Positions 27,639 to 37,189 are shown, counted from the first letter of the stretch. The stretch is 64,000 bases of DNA from Halomicrococcus gelatinilyticus (GCA_024227995.1 CP100465.1:1860001-1924000); one strand, 5' to 3'. A program made the numbers and translations. Notes: a model not told the origin generated them from the letters alone.

Positions 27639-27977
27639 CTACGCTCGGACGTCCGCGACCCGCATCAGGGGGTAGCCGTCCTCCATCTCCATGCGGGCGA
27701 CGACCTCGACGCCGTCCTGCTCGACGACGATCTCGACCTCCATGAACCGGCCCGTGAGTTCGGTGTAGCCGTGGTCGATGGCGTCGGCGAGTTCGTCGGT
27801 GAGGACGTCGACCGTCACGGACTCGCAGAACGGCTGGTTCTCGATGCTCTCCTCCATCGCGCGTGCGAGGCTGTCCGCGGTGTCGGGACTGACGGGGGTC
27901 CCGGCGAACTGGTGGTACAGCGCGCCGAACTTGACGCCCGCCTCGAAGCAGGCGGTCTCGCTCGTCTCGGGGTCCAT
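27639..27977 (-). CDS. mptD: Dihydroneopterin aldolase, archaeal MptD type
   Basis: The 112-residue product matches the archaeal MptD family (DUF372): CFEAGVKFGALYHQFAGTPVSPDTADSLARAMEESIENQPFCESVTVDV, then LTGRFMEVEIVVEQDGVEVVARMEMEDGYPLMRV. MptD cleaves 7,8-dihydroneopterin to 6-hydroxymethyl-dihydropterin in archaeal tetrahydrofolate or methanopterin synthesis. The ATG at 27977 gives the conserved start MDPETSETACFEAG; upstream residues are not conserved. The DUF5790 gene follows about 95 nt downstream. Confidence 0.85.
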   Translation of the reverse strand: MDPETSETACFEAGVKFGALYHQFAGTPVSPDTADSLARAMEESIENQPFCESVTVDVLTDELADAIDHGYTELTGRFMEVEIVVEQDGVEVVARMEMEDGYPLMRVADVRA

Positions 27978-28138
27978 GTCCGATGGCACGCGCCCCGCCA
28001 CTAAAGTTCGCGTGATGGCGGACGACCGGCCAGCGACCGGCAACGGGACGAACTCGCACGTTTCAGATTGCGGCAAGGCAAACTGCTAAGTGGTATGCTG
28101 ATAACAATCATCACGCCCCGATGGGGCAGGTTGCACCC

Positions 28139-28165
28139 GAACCGCAATCCCCACGATTGCGGTTC
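28139..28165. promoter_or_regulatory. Perfect 11-bp inverted repeat upstream of the UspA gene
   Basis: GAACCGCAATC (28139-28149) and GATTGCGGTTC (28155-28165) are separated by CCCAC. The repeat ends about 13 nt before the AT-rich promoter element GGCTTTTTGTC of the UspA-family gene, so it is positioned as an operator. It could also form an RNA hairpin. Confidence 0.6.
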
Positions 28166-28212
28166 TTCTGTCAGGAGAAGGCTTTTTGTCCCGCTCCGCG
28201 CACACCACGCGT

Positions 28213-28668
28213 ATGACGGAGTCGCCAGTCGAGGTGAACACGGTTCTCGTCCCCGTGGACGGGAGCGACGAGTCGGTAGCCGCTGTCGAGTACGCGGCTG
28301 GAATCGCCGAGAAGTACGGGGCTGACGTCCACGCGCTGTACGTGCTCGACGAGGAGGTGTCGAAGGCTATCGAGACGGGCGCCGTCGAGAAGGACGACGT
28401 CGTCGTCGAGACCGAGTCGTTCATCGAGAGCGCCCGCGACATCACCGACGACTACGGCGTCGAACTCGGGAACTCTATCGCGTACGGCTTCTCGACCCGC
28501 CGGAAGACCCAGCACCCCGGCAGCGCCGTCCTCGACTCCGCCGACGAGGTCGAGGCGGACTTCATCGTCATCCCCCGGGAACCGCTCACCGGCGAACCGG
28601 GCGAGGTGCTGGAGAAGGCCGCGGAGTACGTGCTCCTGTACGCGAGCCAGCCGGTGCTGTCGGTCTGA
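28213..28668 (+). CDS. UspA-family universal stress protein
   Basis: The 151-residue protein has the UspA fold: NTVLVPVDGSDESVAAVEYAAGIAEKYGADVHALYVLD at the N-terminus with the DGS nucleotide site, and VLEKAAEYVLLYASQPVLSV at the end. The canonical ATP loop GxxGxGxxxxxxxGS near the C-terminus is replaced by IVIPREPLTGEPGEVLEKAAEY, so nucleotide binding may be altered or lost. A promoter-proximal inverted repeat suggests tight control. The ATG at 28213 is downstream of other in-frame starts but is correctly placed about 28 nt from a TTTTT element. Confidence 0.88.
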   Translation: MTESPVEVNTVLVPVDGSDESVAAVEYAAGIAEKYGADVHALYVLDEEVSKAIETGAVEKDDVVVETESFIESARDITDDYGVELGNSIAYGFSTRRKTQHPGSAVLDSADEVEADFIVIPREPLTGEPGEVLEKAAEYVLLYASQPVLSV

Positions 28669-28736
28669 GAGGAGAGACGACGGCGTCGCTCGTCGAGCAG
28701 AGAGACCGAACTGGGTCGCCGAGAGAACTGGCGTCG

Positions 28737-29129
28737 TTACTCTTCGTCGCCGCCGCCGAGAAGGTCCTCGACGGACTCCTCGCCGCGCTCCGAAATCGAG
28801 ACGTTGAGCTGGGCGATGTCGTCGCTGACCTCCTTGCCGCGGACGGTGACGCGCTTGCGCTCGCCGTCGCGCTTGGGGTTGTAGCCGGTGCCGCCCTCGA
28901 GCAGGACCTCCTTCAGCGCCGGGCCGTTGACGTCGTCGCGCATCGGTCGGCCGGCGTTGTCCGAACCGCCGCGGATCTCGACCTCGTAGCCGTCGAGGCC
29001 GACCGCGTCGCCGCCGACCGTCTGGCCGATCTCCTTGCCGATGAACCGGTTCGCGTCCTGTCCGTCCACGTCTCGCTGGTAGGTCGCCCCGGAGTCGGGG
29101 TCCGCGACGACGACCTGGAAGTTTGCCAT
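28737..29129 (-). CDS. rps6e: Ribosomal protein S6e
   Basis: The 130-residue protein is the archaeal S6e: [66 protein letters not shown] and [36 protein letters not shown]. It is a small-subunit ribosomal protein lacking the eukaryotic C-terminal phosphorylated helix. The acidic end ([14 protein letters not shown]) is a haloarchaeal feature. It is divergent from the metallophosphoesterase, whose start codon lies 203 nt from its own. Confidence 0.96.
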   Translation of the reverse strand: MANFQVVVADPDSGATYQRDVDGQDANRFIGKEIGQTVGGDAVGLDGYEVEIRGGSDNAGRPMRDDVNGPALKEVLLEGGTGYNPKRDGERKRVTVRGKEVSDDIAQLNVSISERGEESVEDLLGGGDEE

Positions 29130-29332
29130 ACGGGGGAAATGGCGAGCGCTCGGTAAAAGGAATACGATTTTGGCTCCGAGAACGCTCCGCCGCGCTTCCG
29201 GTCGCTGGCGGTCGATACGAGCTCGTTCGCCAGGTTGGCGAACTGCGGATCGGCGAAAGGACTCACCGACGAGTAGCGGGCGGACCCCCGAAATCCCTTT
29301 CCAGCGGGCCGACGTCTGTGTATCGGGGGAGG

Positions 29333-30712
29333 ATGGCCGAGGTCTACTACTTCGTCAGCGACCTTCACGTCGGCGGCGACGAGCAGTTACAGGAGGCCGA
29401 GTTCGAGTCGGAGTTCGTGGCGTTCCTCGAACGACTCGCGGACCGCGACGAGGACGCCGAACTGATAATCCTCGGCGACGCGTTCGGGCTCTGGGAGTTT
29501 ACGGAGGTCGAGGGACTGGCGAAGTTCGACCGACTCGTCGAGAACCACCCGGGCCTCTTCGAGCAGTTTTGCGCGACCGGCGAACGGATCGACATCACGC
29601 TCATCCCGGGCAACCACGACGCGGAACTCGCGGGGTATCGGGCGTACGTCGACCGTCTGGCGGAGTACAACGTCACGCTCGACGCGACGCTCTCGCTGGA
29701 GCGGCCGGTCGCCGGACGGACCGTCTGGATCGAACACGGGATGCAGCACGACCCGAACAACCGGATGCCTGACTTCGGCAACCCGCGGGCGAATCCGTTG
29801 GGGTACTTCGTGAACCGTCACGTCACGAGCAAGGCCGGACAGCTGTCGGGGCACGGGAAGTACAACTGGCTGAAGGACATCCAGTCGATGACGCCGCTAG
29901 AGGAGATTCCGACGTGGCTCCTCTCGAACTACTACTACCGGGAGATGAGTCCGTTCCTGCGGTACGCCGCACTCCCGTTCCTCCTGCTGTTCAACGTGAG
30001 CGTCCTCTACCTCGCCATCCTGCTGCTGGAGGGGAGCGGCGTCCTCGGGACGACGGTCGTCACCGACGCGACGACGGCCTTCCTGCGTCTGTTCGGACTG
30101 GCGGGCGACCTCGTTGCGTTCGTCTTCGCCGTCAACGCCGCCGTCGTCCTGCTCCTGATCCTCATCTCGATCCCGCTCTACGTCCTCGTCCGCGACGTGA
30201 AACGGACCCTCGAACGGTTCGGTATCTCGTTCGAGGGGGCTGCGGGGGACCGCGACGCCGCCTACCTAGACGCGGCCCGCGACGTGTTCGCCGAGCGTCC
30301 CGACGTGGCGGTGTACGTCTACGGCCACACCCACCGCGCCTCTCTCACGCGACTCGACGAGCGCGTCGTCATCAACACCGGAACCTGGCTGAAGCGACTC
30401 CACCGCGTGTCGCCGCGCATCGGCCTCCTGCCGCCCATCTACCGTCCCTCCTTCCGGCTGAACTACTTCCGCATCAGCGAGGAGGCGGGCGACGTGCTCG
30501 TCGAGTACGAGACCGTCGAGAAGGAGGCGCGACAGGAGCTCTCGTTCCTCCAGCGACTGCTCGCCGAACGGCGACCGCCCGCCCCCGAGATCCCCGACCG
30601 GACGGTCGTCGCGGGGTCGCCGGACGACCGCGAGGAGAGCGCGGTCCAGGAACGGGCCGCCGACGGGCAGTCCACCGACGCCACGTCGGACGGCGACCCA
30701 GAACGTGACTGA
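29333..30712 (+). CDS. Membrane-inserted metallophosphoesterase
   Basis: The 459-residue protein has calcineurin-like motifs in an unusual order. N-terminal motifs are SDLHVGG (Asp10, His12), LGDAFGLWE (Asp49), PGNHDAEL (Asn94, His95) and EHGMQHD (His135). Two hydrophobic segments follow, at about 208-232 ([20 protein letters not shown]) and 258-286 ([20 protein letters not shown]). Only then comes the final motif YGHTHRASL (His332, His334). The catalytic domain is therefore interrupted by membrane helices. The ATG at 29333 was chosen because the earlier open frame overlaps the S6e promoter region. The substrate, perhaps a lipid-linked or UDP-diacylglucosamine-like diphosphate, is unknown. 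Confidence 0.82.
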   Translation: MAEVYYFVSDLHVGGDEQLQEAEFESEFVAFLERLADRDEDAELIILGDAFGLWEFTEVEGLAKFDRLVENHPGLFEQFCATGERIDITLIPGNHDAELAGYRAYVDRLAEYNVTLDATLSLERPVAGRTVWIEHGMQHDPNNRMPDFGNPRANPLGYFVNRHVTSKAGQLSGHGKYNWLKDIQSMTPLEEIPTWLLSNYYYREMSPFLRYAALPFLLLFNVSVLYLAILLLEGSGVLGTTVVTDATTAFLRLFGLAGDLVAFVFAVNAAVVLLLILISIPLYVLVRDVKRTLERFGISFEGAAGDRDAAYLDAARDVFAERPDVAVYVYGHTHRASLTRLDERVVINTGTWLKRLHRVSPRIGLLPPIYRPSFRLNYFRISEEAGDVLVEYETVEKEARQELSFLQRLLAERRPPAPEIPDRTVVAGSPDDREESAVQERAADGQSTDATSDGDPERD

Positions 30713-30779
30713 CGGTGAGGGCTCCCCCGAAGGCGAGCGGGTCGCCGTCTCGCAGACCGCTATCGCTGCCGCAGCGGAG

Positions 30780-32252
30780 TTAGAAGGGGTACTCGCGCTG
30801 CTCCTCCTGGACGGAGATCCACTTCGTCTGGGTGAGCTCCTCCAGGATGGCGTCGCCGTCGTAGCGGCCGATGCCGGAGGCCTTCACGCCGCCGAACGGG
30901 ACGGACGGCTCCTCGTTGATGGGCTGGTCGTTGACGTGGACCATCCCGGCGTCGATGGCGTCGGCGAGGTCGCGCGCGCGGTCGAGGTCGCCGGCGTGGA
31001 CCGACGCGGCGAGGCCGTACTCGGTGTCGTTGGCGAGTTCGACGGCCTCCTCGTCGTCGGCGAACGGGATGACGGGCGCGATGGGGCCGAACGTCTCGTT
31101 GCACGCGGCCGCCATGTCGTTCTCGGCGTCCGAGAGCACGGTCGGCTCGACGAACAGGTCGTCCGCCTCGCCGCCAGTTTCGAGCGTCGCGCCAGCCTCG
31201 ACCGTCCGCTCGACGTAGTCGAGCATCTCGTCGCGCTGTCCCTCGTCGATGACGGGCCCGATGACGTTCTCGCGGTCGGTCGGGTCGCCGACGGGGAGGT
31301 TCTCGGCGCGCTCGGCCAGGCGCTCGACGTACTCGTCGTAGACGTCCTCGTGGACGAGATGGCGGTTGATGGAGATACAGACCTGGCCCTGGTGGAGGAA
31401 CGAGCCGAACACCGCCGAGTCGACGGCGGCGTCGAGGTCGGCGTCCTCGGTGACGACGTGGGGGTTGTTGCCGCCGAGTTCCATCGCCGGCAGCGCGAGG
31501 TTCTCCGCCGCCGTGGCGGCGACGCGCTTGCCGACGTCGGTCGACCCGGTGAACGCCATCACGTCGAGTTCGGGGTGCCCGGCGACCCGGTCGCCGATGT
31601 CGGAGCCGTACCCGGGGACGACGTTCAGGAGGCCGTCGGGGAGGCCGGCCTCGTCGAACAGACGCGCGAGCAGGAGGCCGCCGGTGACGGGCGTCGCGGA
31701 GGCGGGCTTGAGGACGACGGCGTTGCCCGTCGCCAGCGCGGGCGCGACGGCCCGCATCGAGAGGTTGAACGGGAAGTTCCACGGCGAGATGACGCCGACG
31801 ACGCCCATCGGGACGCGCTCGACGTGGTTCTGCTTGCCGGGGATCATCGAGTCCTGCGTCTCGGTGTCGAGTTCGTCCGCGAGGCCGGCGGCGTGGTAGC
31901 ACATCCCCTGTGCGGTCTGCCACTCGGCGAACGCCTTCGCGTTCGCGCTGCCAGACTCGACCGCGAGCGACTGGAGGATGTCGTCGCGGTGCTCGTCCAG
32001 CAGGTCGATGGCGTCCTCGACGACCGCCGCCCGCTCCTCGGCCGGCCGGTCGGCCCACTCGGACTGCGCCTCGGCGGCCGCCTCGTACGCGCGGTCGACG
32101 TCGTCCTCGGTCGCCGCCGGTACGGAGGTGACTGTCTCGCGCGTCGCCGGGTTCTCGACCGCGATGTCGTCGCGGTCGCCGGCGTCGACCCACTCGCCGT
32201 CGATGTACAGGGCGTTCCACTCCGCGTCCATGGTGAACGATGACTCTGACAT
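30780..32252 (-). CDS. NAD(P)-dependent aldehyde dehydrogenase
   Basis: The 490-residue protein has the ALDH landmarks: PWNFPFNLSMRAVAPALATGNAVVLKPA (cofactor site), FTGSTDVGKRVA, the glutamate in MELGGNNPHVV, the catalytic cysteine in QGQVCISINR, and the C-terminal FGPIAPVIPF and EPSVPFGGVKASGIGRY. It oxidises an aldehyde to the acid, but the substrate cannot be deduced from the motifs. The ATG at 32252 gives the start MSESSFTMDAEWNALYIDGEW; an internal ATG at 32231 is also plausible. It is monocistronic and divergent from the Mrr-like gene. Confidence 0.93.
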   Translation of the reverse strand: MSESSFTMDAEWNALYIDGEWVDAGDRDDIAVENPATRETVTSVPAATEDDVDRAYEAAAEAQSEWADRPAEERAAVVEDAIDLLDEHRDDILQSLAVESGSANAKAFAEWQTAQGMCYHAAGLADELDTETQDSMIPGKQNHVERVPMGVVGVISPWNFPFNLSMRAVAPALATGNAVVLKPASATPVTGGLLLARLFDEAGLPDGLLNVVPGYGSDIGDRVAGHPELDVMAFTGSTDVGKRVAATAAENLALPAMELGGNNPHVVTEDADLDAAVDSAVFGSFLHQGQVCISINRHLVHEDVYDEYVERLAERAENLPVGDPTDRENVIGPVIDEGQRDEMLDYVERTVEAGATLETGGEADDLFVEPTVLSDAENDMAAACNETFGPIAPVIPFADDEEAVELANDTEYGLAASVHAGDLDRARDLADAIDAGMVHVNDQPINEEPSVPFGGVKASGIGRYDGDAILEELTQTKWISVQEEQREYPF

Positions 32253-32415
32253 TCGCACCCCGAGATTGGGTTCGCCCCCCGATAAAGAACAGGAAAGCGG
32301 CGGACGGTGGAGACGAATGTCGGCAGCGGAACGGGAGGCTGGTCGGCGAACGCCCGCCGACGTCTCCAACTCCACGACCCCCGAACTTATGATCGCCACC
32401 TGACAACGTGAGCGC

Positions 32416-33525
32416 ATGGCGACCGCGGCGACCCGTGACCGACTGCTCGACCGGATGCGCTCGCTCTCGCCCCCGGAGTTCGAGGTGCTCTGCAAGACCG
32501 TCCTCGGCGAGCGCCTGCGGACGGCGGCGCTCACTGTCACGCCGGCGTCCCAGGACGGCGGCATCGACATCGAGGGCCGACTCGAGGACGACTGGTTCGC
32601 CGCCGACTTCGGCGTCCAAGTCAAGCGATACGCCGCGGACAACCGCGTCGGAAACGACCGTATCCACCGCTTCGCTGGCGCGCTCGCGGAGAACGACTAC
32701 CACGTCGGCACGTTCGTCACGACGAGTTCCTACACCGGGCCGGCGACCGAGACGGCCGAGCGCCTTCCGGTGAAACTCGTCTCGGGCGACGACCTCGTGC
32801 GGTCGATGGTCGACGGCGGCGTCGGCGTCGTCCGCACCGGCGACGGGGTCGACCTCGACGAGACGTTCTGGGACCGCGTCGACGAGAGCGACGAGCGGGT
32901 CCCGGCCGGCGACGTGCCGCTGGCCAGCAACCTCGACCGCGTCCGTGCGGTCCTCGCGGCGCTGCGTCACACCGACGGCACCCGCGACGCCGTGCGGCGC
33001 TGGGCGGCCCGGAACCGCGGCCTCGACCTCTCGGACCGCCACGTCTACATCAACGCGAACGCCGCGACCGTGCTTGGCCTCGCCCGGACCGAACCGACGC
33101 CCCGCGGCGACGCCGCGCGCTGGGGGGTCACCGCCAGCGGTGCGGAGTACCTGAACGCCCACCCCGAGTCGGCCGCGGCACGGGCCGTCCTCGAAGACGC
33201 CATCCGCGACGTCGACCTCGTCCGGCGCGTCCGGTCCCGACTCGTCGACGCCGGCGAACTGTCCCGCGAGGCGGTCGACGACTGCATCGCGGCCGAGACG
33301 ACCGGACTCTCGCAGTCCAGCGTCGAACGCCGCGGCAGCGCGCTCCGCTCGTGGCTCGCGGAACTCCCCGAGGTCGAGGAGACCGGCGGACGAGCGGGGA
33401 AGACGTACGTCCACGTCGGCGACGGTGACGTTGACGACGGTGGTGTGGGCGATGGCGGCGTGAGCGACGGTGACGTTGACGACGGTGGTGTGGACGATGG
33501 TGGCGTGAGCGACGGCGAGCAGTAG
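32416..33525 (+). CDS. Mrr-like restriction endonuclease-fold protein with a G/D-rich tail
   Basis: The N-terminal 110 residues have the restriction-endonuclease-like Mrr motif: SPPEFEVLCKTVLGERLR, then the catalytic core SQDGGIDIEGR with the second motif GVQVKRYAADN, matching the PD-(D/E)xK pattern D...QxK. About 150 residues of helical C-terminal region follow with no recognised domain. The protein ends in a low-complexity G/D/V tail (about 33 residues of repeats like DGDVDDGGVGDGG). No methyltransferase is nearby, so it is a stand-alone nuclease, perhaps modification-dependent or a defence or repair protein. Confidence 0.8.
   Translation: MATAATRDRLLDRMRSLSPPEFEVLCKTVLGERLRTAALTVTPASQDGGIDIEGRLEDDWFAADFGVQVKRYAADNRVGNDRIHRFAGALAENDYHVGTFVTTSSYTGPATETAERLPVKLVSGDDLVRSMVDGGVGVVRTGDGVDLDETFWDRVDESDERVPAGDVPLASNLDRVRAVLAALRHTDGTRDAVRRWAARNRGLDLSDRHVYINANAATVLGLARTEPTPRGDAARWGVTASGAEYLNAHPESAAARAVLEDAIRDVDLVRRVRSRLVDAGELSREAVDDCIAAETTGLSQSSVERRGSALRSWLAELPEVEETGGRAGKTYVHVGDGDVDDGGVGDGGVSDGDVDDGGVDDGGVSDGEQ
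33418..33522 (+). repeat. Codon-phased repeat coding for the G/D-rich tail
   Basis: GGTGACGTTGACGACGGTGG and GTGAGCGACGGTGACGTT-type units of 12 to 48 nt repeat about twice, giving (V-D/G-D-G-G)n. Low complexity of this kind could vary in length without frameshift. Confidence 0.8.
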
Positions 33526-33690
33526 TATCTCGCCGGCTCACCCCGCTGACCTGGAACGGGTTCACAAGTTCTCGGCGAGAATCGTCGCTGTCCGGGCTCC
33601 AGGGGCGGACACTGCCTGGCTTCCCAACTTCTGAAAATGGTGGGAGTATTCATTGGGTGACTGCGGAAACATGTCTGCTGGAGAAAACTC

Positions 33691-34131
33691 ATGACGCTCA
33701 TCGAGTGGAACGACGACAAGTACAGCACGAACATCGACCGGTTCGACGAGCAGCACCAGAACCTGTTCGAGCTGTTGAACGACCTCTACGACGCGATGGA
33801 GCAGGGCAAGGGCGAGGAGGAGGTCGGCGACGCCCTGCGCGAACTGGAGGAGTACACCGAGTACCACTTCGGCGACGAGGAGGAGTTCATGAAGGACTGC
33901 GGATACGCCCACGACTGCTCTGAGTGCTTCCACAGCCACCAGGACATGCACGAGGAGTTCGCCGCGACGGTGTCGGAGTTCCGCGAGAAACACGAGAACG
34001 GCGAGTTCATCACGATGGACGTCCTGGAGTTCGCCCGCGACTGGCTCGACGGCCACATCGCCGGCGACGAGCAGGACCAGAGCTACGGCGAGTACTTCGC
34101 CGAGGACGTCGAGGACTACGAGTTCGAGTGA
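33691..34131 (+). CDS. Bacteriohemerythrin-like O2-binding protein
   Basis: The 146-residue protein has a di-iron hemerythrin fold. Candidate ligands are His22 in DEQHQNL, His59 with Glu63 in YHFGDEEEFM, His83 and His87 in SHQDMHEEF, and His122 with Asp126 or Glu127 in DGHIAGDEQD. Hemerythrins bind dioxygen reversibly and act as stores, carriers or sensors. No TM or output domain is fused. The gene ends 68 nt before hemAT in the same direction, so the two probably form one oxygen-sensing unit. An ACATGTC element lies just upstream. Confidence 0.88.
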   Translation: MTLIEWNDDKYSTNIDRFDEQHQNLFELLNDLYDAMEQGKGEEEVGDALRELEEYTEYHFGDEEEFMKDCGYAHDCSECFHSHQDMHEEFAATVSEFREKHENGEFITMDVLEFARDWLDGHIAGDEQDQSYGEYFAEDVEDYEFE

Positions 34132-34199
34132 GTCCCGACCGCTCCGCGGCCCCTCGACCGTCTCGCAACAATGAAAGTTTCTGATTCACAGGGTTAGCC

Positions 34200-35705
34200 A
34201 TGGAATCGTACAACTCAGTCTTCGGAACGGGCGGGCACAACGACGAGGTCGACGCCGACGAACTCGTCGACGACATCGGCCTCGACGCCGAGGAGATCGC
34301 GTGGCGCAAGGCGTTCGTCGACTTCGACGACGACGACGCGCGTCGCCTGCGTGCCCTCGCCGAGACGTTCCGCGACCACGACGACGAGATAGCGGACCGC
34401 TTCTACGAGAACCTGACGTCGTTCGACGACACCGAGGCCATCATCGACAACTCCCCGAAGGACGTCGAACAGCTCAAGCAGACCCAGCGAGCCTACTGGG
34501 TCACCCTCACCGCCGGGGAGTACGGCGAGGAGTACTTCCGCAACCGCGCGCGCATCGGCAAGCTCCACGACATCCTCGACATGCCCGCGAAGCACTACAT
34601 CGGGCAGTACGGGGTCTACTTCGAACTGCTGCTCTCCGTCCTCACCGACCGCGTTCAGGAGAACGTCGCCGACCACCTCCGCGCGGCCGGCGTCGGCGAG
34701 GACACCATCGAGACCGTCAGGTCGGAGATCGACGAGGGCAACAGGGACGCCCTCTCGGCGCTCAAGCTGATGAACCTGGACATGCAGGTGGCGATGGACA
34801 CCTACATCCACGCCCACATGGAGCAGGTCGAGCAGGAGATCGAGCGGCGCAAGGAGATCGCCGAGGAGACCCAGAACGCCGCCCAGGACCTCCAGAACTT
34901 CGCCAACGACGTCTCCAAGAGCTCCCAGCGCATCAGCGACCTGACGGACAACGAGGCGGGCAACATGGACGAAATCCGCTCGGAGATGTCGAACCTCAGC
35001 GCGACCATCGAGGAGATCGCCGCCACCTCCAGCGAGGTCGAGGCGACGAGCGAGCGGGCGGTCGAGGCCGCCGAGGACGGCCAGGAGTCGGCCACGACCG
35101 CCATCGACGTGATGGAAGACATCCAGGCGTCCGCGGACGAGATCGAGACGGACGTCCAGAACCTCAGCGAGCAGACCGAGGAGATCGACGAGGTCATCAC
35201 TGTCATCAACGACATCGCCGACCAGACGAACCTGCTCGCGCTGAACGCTTCCATCGAGGCGGCGCGCGCCGGCGAGGCCGGCGACGGGTTCGCCGTCGTC
35301 GCCGACGAGGTGAAGAGCCTCGCCGAGGAGTCACAGTCGCAGGCCGACCGCATCGAGCAGACCATCGTCGACATCCAGAACGACATCGAACGCACCGCCG
35401 ACACCATCGACGAGACCGCCGGTAACGTCGAGACCGGCATCGAGCAGGTCGAGAACGCCATGGCACAGCTCGACGAGATCGCCGCCGTCGTCAAGGACGC
35501 CGCCGTCGGCGTCGAGGAGGTCGCCGACGCCACCGACGAGCAGGCCGCCGTCGCCGAGCAGATCGCCGGCATGCTCGACGACGCCACCGACCGCATCAGC
35601 GAGATCAACGAGGAGATCGACGAGATCGCCACCGCCAACGAACAGCAGACCGCGAAGGTGTTCAAGGTCACCTCCGACCTCCGACAGCTCAGCGACGACG
35701 TCTGA
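34200..35705 (+). CDS. hemAT: HemAT, globin-coupled aerotaxis transducer
   Basis: The 501-residue soluble protein has an N-terminal globin-like sensor to about residue 180. Its expected proximal haem ligand is His123 in [23 protein letters not shown] long coiled-coil methyl-accepting signalling domain follows, with the hairpin tip [20 protein letters not shown]. No transmembrane segment is present, as in HemAT of Halobacterium and Bacillus. It senses O2 and controls motility through CheA and CheW, which are not in this window. A hemerythrin gene lies immediately upstream, and TTCTGATTCA at 34177 is a possible promoter. Confidence 0.94.
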   Translation: MESYNSVFGTGGHNDEVDADELVDDIGLDAEEIAWRKAFVDFDDDDARRLRALAETFRDHDDEIADRFYENLTSFDDTEAIIDNSPKDVEQLKQTQRAYWVTLTAGEYGEEYFRNRARIGKLHDILDMPAKHYIGQYGVYFELLLSVLTDRVQENVADHLRAAGVGEDTIETVRSEIDEGNRDALSALKLMNLDMQVAMDTYIHAHMEQVEQEIERRKEIAEETQNAAQDLQNFANDVSKSSQRISDLTDNEAGNMDEIRSEMSNLSATIEEIAATSSEVEATSERAVEAAEDGQESATTAIDVMEDIQASADEIETDVQNLSEQTEEIDEVITVINDIADQTNLLALNASIEAARAGEAGDGFAVVADEVKSLAEESQSQADRIEQTIVDIQNDIERTADTIDETAGNVETGIEQVENAMAQLDEIAAVVKDAAVGVEEVADATDEQAAVAEQIAGMLDDATDRISEINEEIDEIATANEQQTAKVFKVTSDLRQLSDDV

Positions 35706-35805
35706 CTCCGGCCGTCTCGGACCTGACAGTCGACTTCTGTTCTTCCCCCGTGCGACTTCACGACAGTTCGACCGCCCCGGGACTCGTCGCGCTCCGTCCC
35801 GGCGA

Positions 35806-37038
35806 CTACACCGTGAGTTCGTCACCCGGCCCGGGCGCTGACGCGTCGAAACCCTCGCCCCCGAGTTCCTCCGCGAACGCCTCGCACCGGTCGCCGTGGT
35901 TCACGAGCACCTGCGCGTCTCGATAGGAGCCGAGGAGGTCCAGCAGACCGTCGCGGTCGGCGTGCGCGGAGAAGTCGTACGACTCCACCTGCGCGCTCAC
36001 CGGCATCACTCGCCCGTCGATCTCGGCGCGCCCGCGGTCGAGCAACTCTCGGCCGGGCGTGCCCTCGACCTGGTAGCCCGTCATCGCGATCTTGTTCGTC
36101 GGGTTCGCACGGACCGCCGGGACGTAGGTCATCGCCGGGCCGCCCGAGAGCATCCCGCTCGTCGTCACGACGACGGTGTTCTGGTCGGCGATGCGCTCGC
36201 GCTGGCCGTCGCGACCCGTGACGAACCGGGCGTTGGACTTCGCCCGCCGCAGCGCGTCGGGGTCGCGGACGAACTCGGGGTGCTGGCGCAGCATCCTGGT
36301 CACTCCCTTTCCCATGCCGTCGACGTAGCAGTCGACGTCGTGTGCCGCACAGATCATGAGCATCTCCTGGGTGCGGCCGATGGCGAAGGCGGGGACGACG
36401 ACGGTGCCGCCCTCCCAGAGGGTGGTGCGGACGCTCTCGACGAACCGCTCCTCGGTCTGCTGGCGGGGGTCGTGTTCGACGTCGCTGTACGTGCTCTCGC
36501 AGACGACGACGTCGGCGTCTGGGCGGGCGGTCGACGCCGAGACGAGGCGCTGACTCTCCGTGTGGAAGTCGGCGGTGTAGAAGAGGCGGGTGTCGCCGTC
36601 GTCGACGAGGACGTGGGCGCTACCGGGGATGTGGCCGGCGTTGTAGAAGGTCACCTCGTGGCCGGCCGCTTCGAACGTCTCGCGGTAGCCGTGGGTCTGC
36701 GAGACCTGCGTGACGCGTTTGACCTCCTGTTCGGTGAACGGGCAGTCGTAGGTGCCGCCGTGGAGCTTGAGCGTGTCGCGGGCGAGGACGAGCGCGAGTT
36801 CGCGCGTCGGCGGCGTCCAGTGGATGGGCGGCCGGCGGTCGCCGGCGAGGAGGGAGGGGACGGCGCCGACGTGGTCGAGGTGGCCGTGGCTGACGACGAC
36901 GGCGTCCGGGTCGGGCGCGTCCACGGGGTACTGCGGGGGGTTCCCGGTCTTCATCCCGTAGTCGAGCAGCAGGCGGTCGTTCACGAGGATGGCGCTGCGG
37001 CCGACCTCGCGAGCGCCGCCGAGGAACCGAATATGCAT
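35806..37038 (-). CDS. Beta-CASP metallo-beta-lactamase RNA nuclease (CPSF/RNase J-like)
   Basis: The 410-residue protein has metallo-beta-lactamase motif SHGHLDHVGAV (His51, His53, Asp55, His56), then GHIPGSAHVL, TADFHTES and CESTYSD. The beta-CASP region shows VVVPAFAIGRTQEML and ends in FSAHADRDGLLDLL and VLVNHGDRCEAFAEEL. KH domains at the N-terminus are absent, so it resembles aCPSF2-like or RNase J-like archaeal nucleases rather than aCPSF1. It probably processes or degrades RNA. The ATG at 37038 gives the start MHIRFLGGAREVGRSA; residues further upstream are not family-like. Confidence 0.9.
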   Translation of the reverse strand: MHIRFLGGAREVGRSAILVNDRLLLDYGMKTGNPPQYPVDAPDPDAVVVSHGHLDHVGAVPSLLAGDRRPPIHWTPPTRELALVLARDTLKLHGGTYDCPFTEQEVKRVTQVSQTHGYRETFEAAGHEVTFYNAGHIPGSAHVLVDDGDTRLFYTADFHTESQRLVSASTARPDADVVVCESTYSDVEHDPRQQTEERFVESVRTTLWEGGTVVVPAFAIGRTQEMLMICAAHDVDCYVDGMGKGVTRMLRQHPEFVRDPDALRRAKSNARFVTGRDGQRERIADQNTVVVTTSGMLSGGPAMTYVPAVRANPTNKIAMTGYQVEGTPGRELLDRGRAEIDGRVMPVSAQVESYDFSAHADRDGLLDLLGSYRDAQVLVNHGDRCEAFAEELGGEGFDASAPGPGDELTV

Positions 37039-37078
37039 TAGCGACCGGTAGTCGTTCGTGCCGTTTGACAACGTCGAA

Positions 37079-37145
37079 TCATGGTTGCGAACCTGAAACT
37101 CCCACCGCTCGGGATTCCTGCGCCTGAAGGCGCAGGAGGATGTCA
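37079..37145 (+). mobile_element. Solo right end of an IS200/IS605-type (tnpB) element
   Basis: The stretch TGCGAACCTGAAACTCCC precedes a perfect 8-bp hairpin, CCTGCGCC-TGAA-GGCGCAGG (37117-37136), followed by AGGATGTCA. This is the same right-end layout as the larger remnant at 37664-37985, on the opposite strand and with a different stem sequence. No transposase reading frame accompanies it. It is probably a scar of an excised or decayed element. Confidence 0.55.
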
Positions 37146-37189
37146 ATCTGAGCTCCCCCAATTGCTCCGTCGTCGGCCGGAAATAGCTG

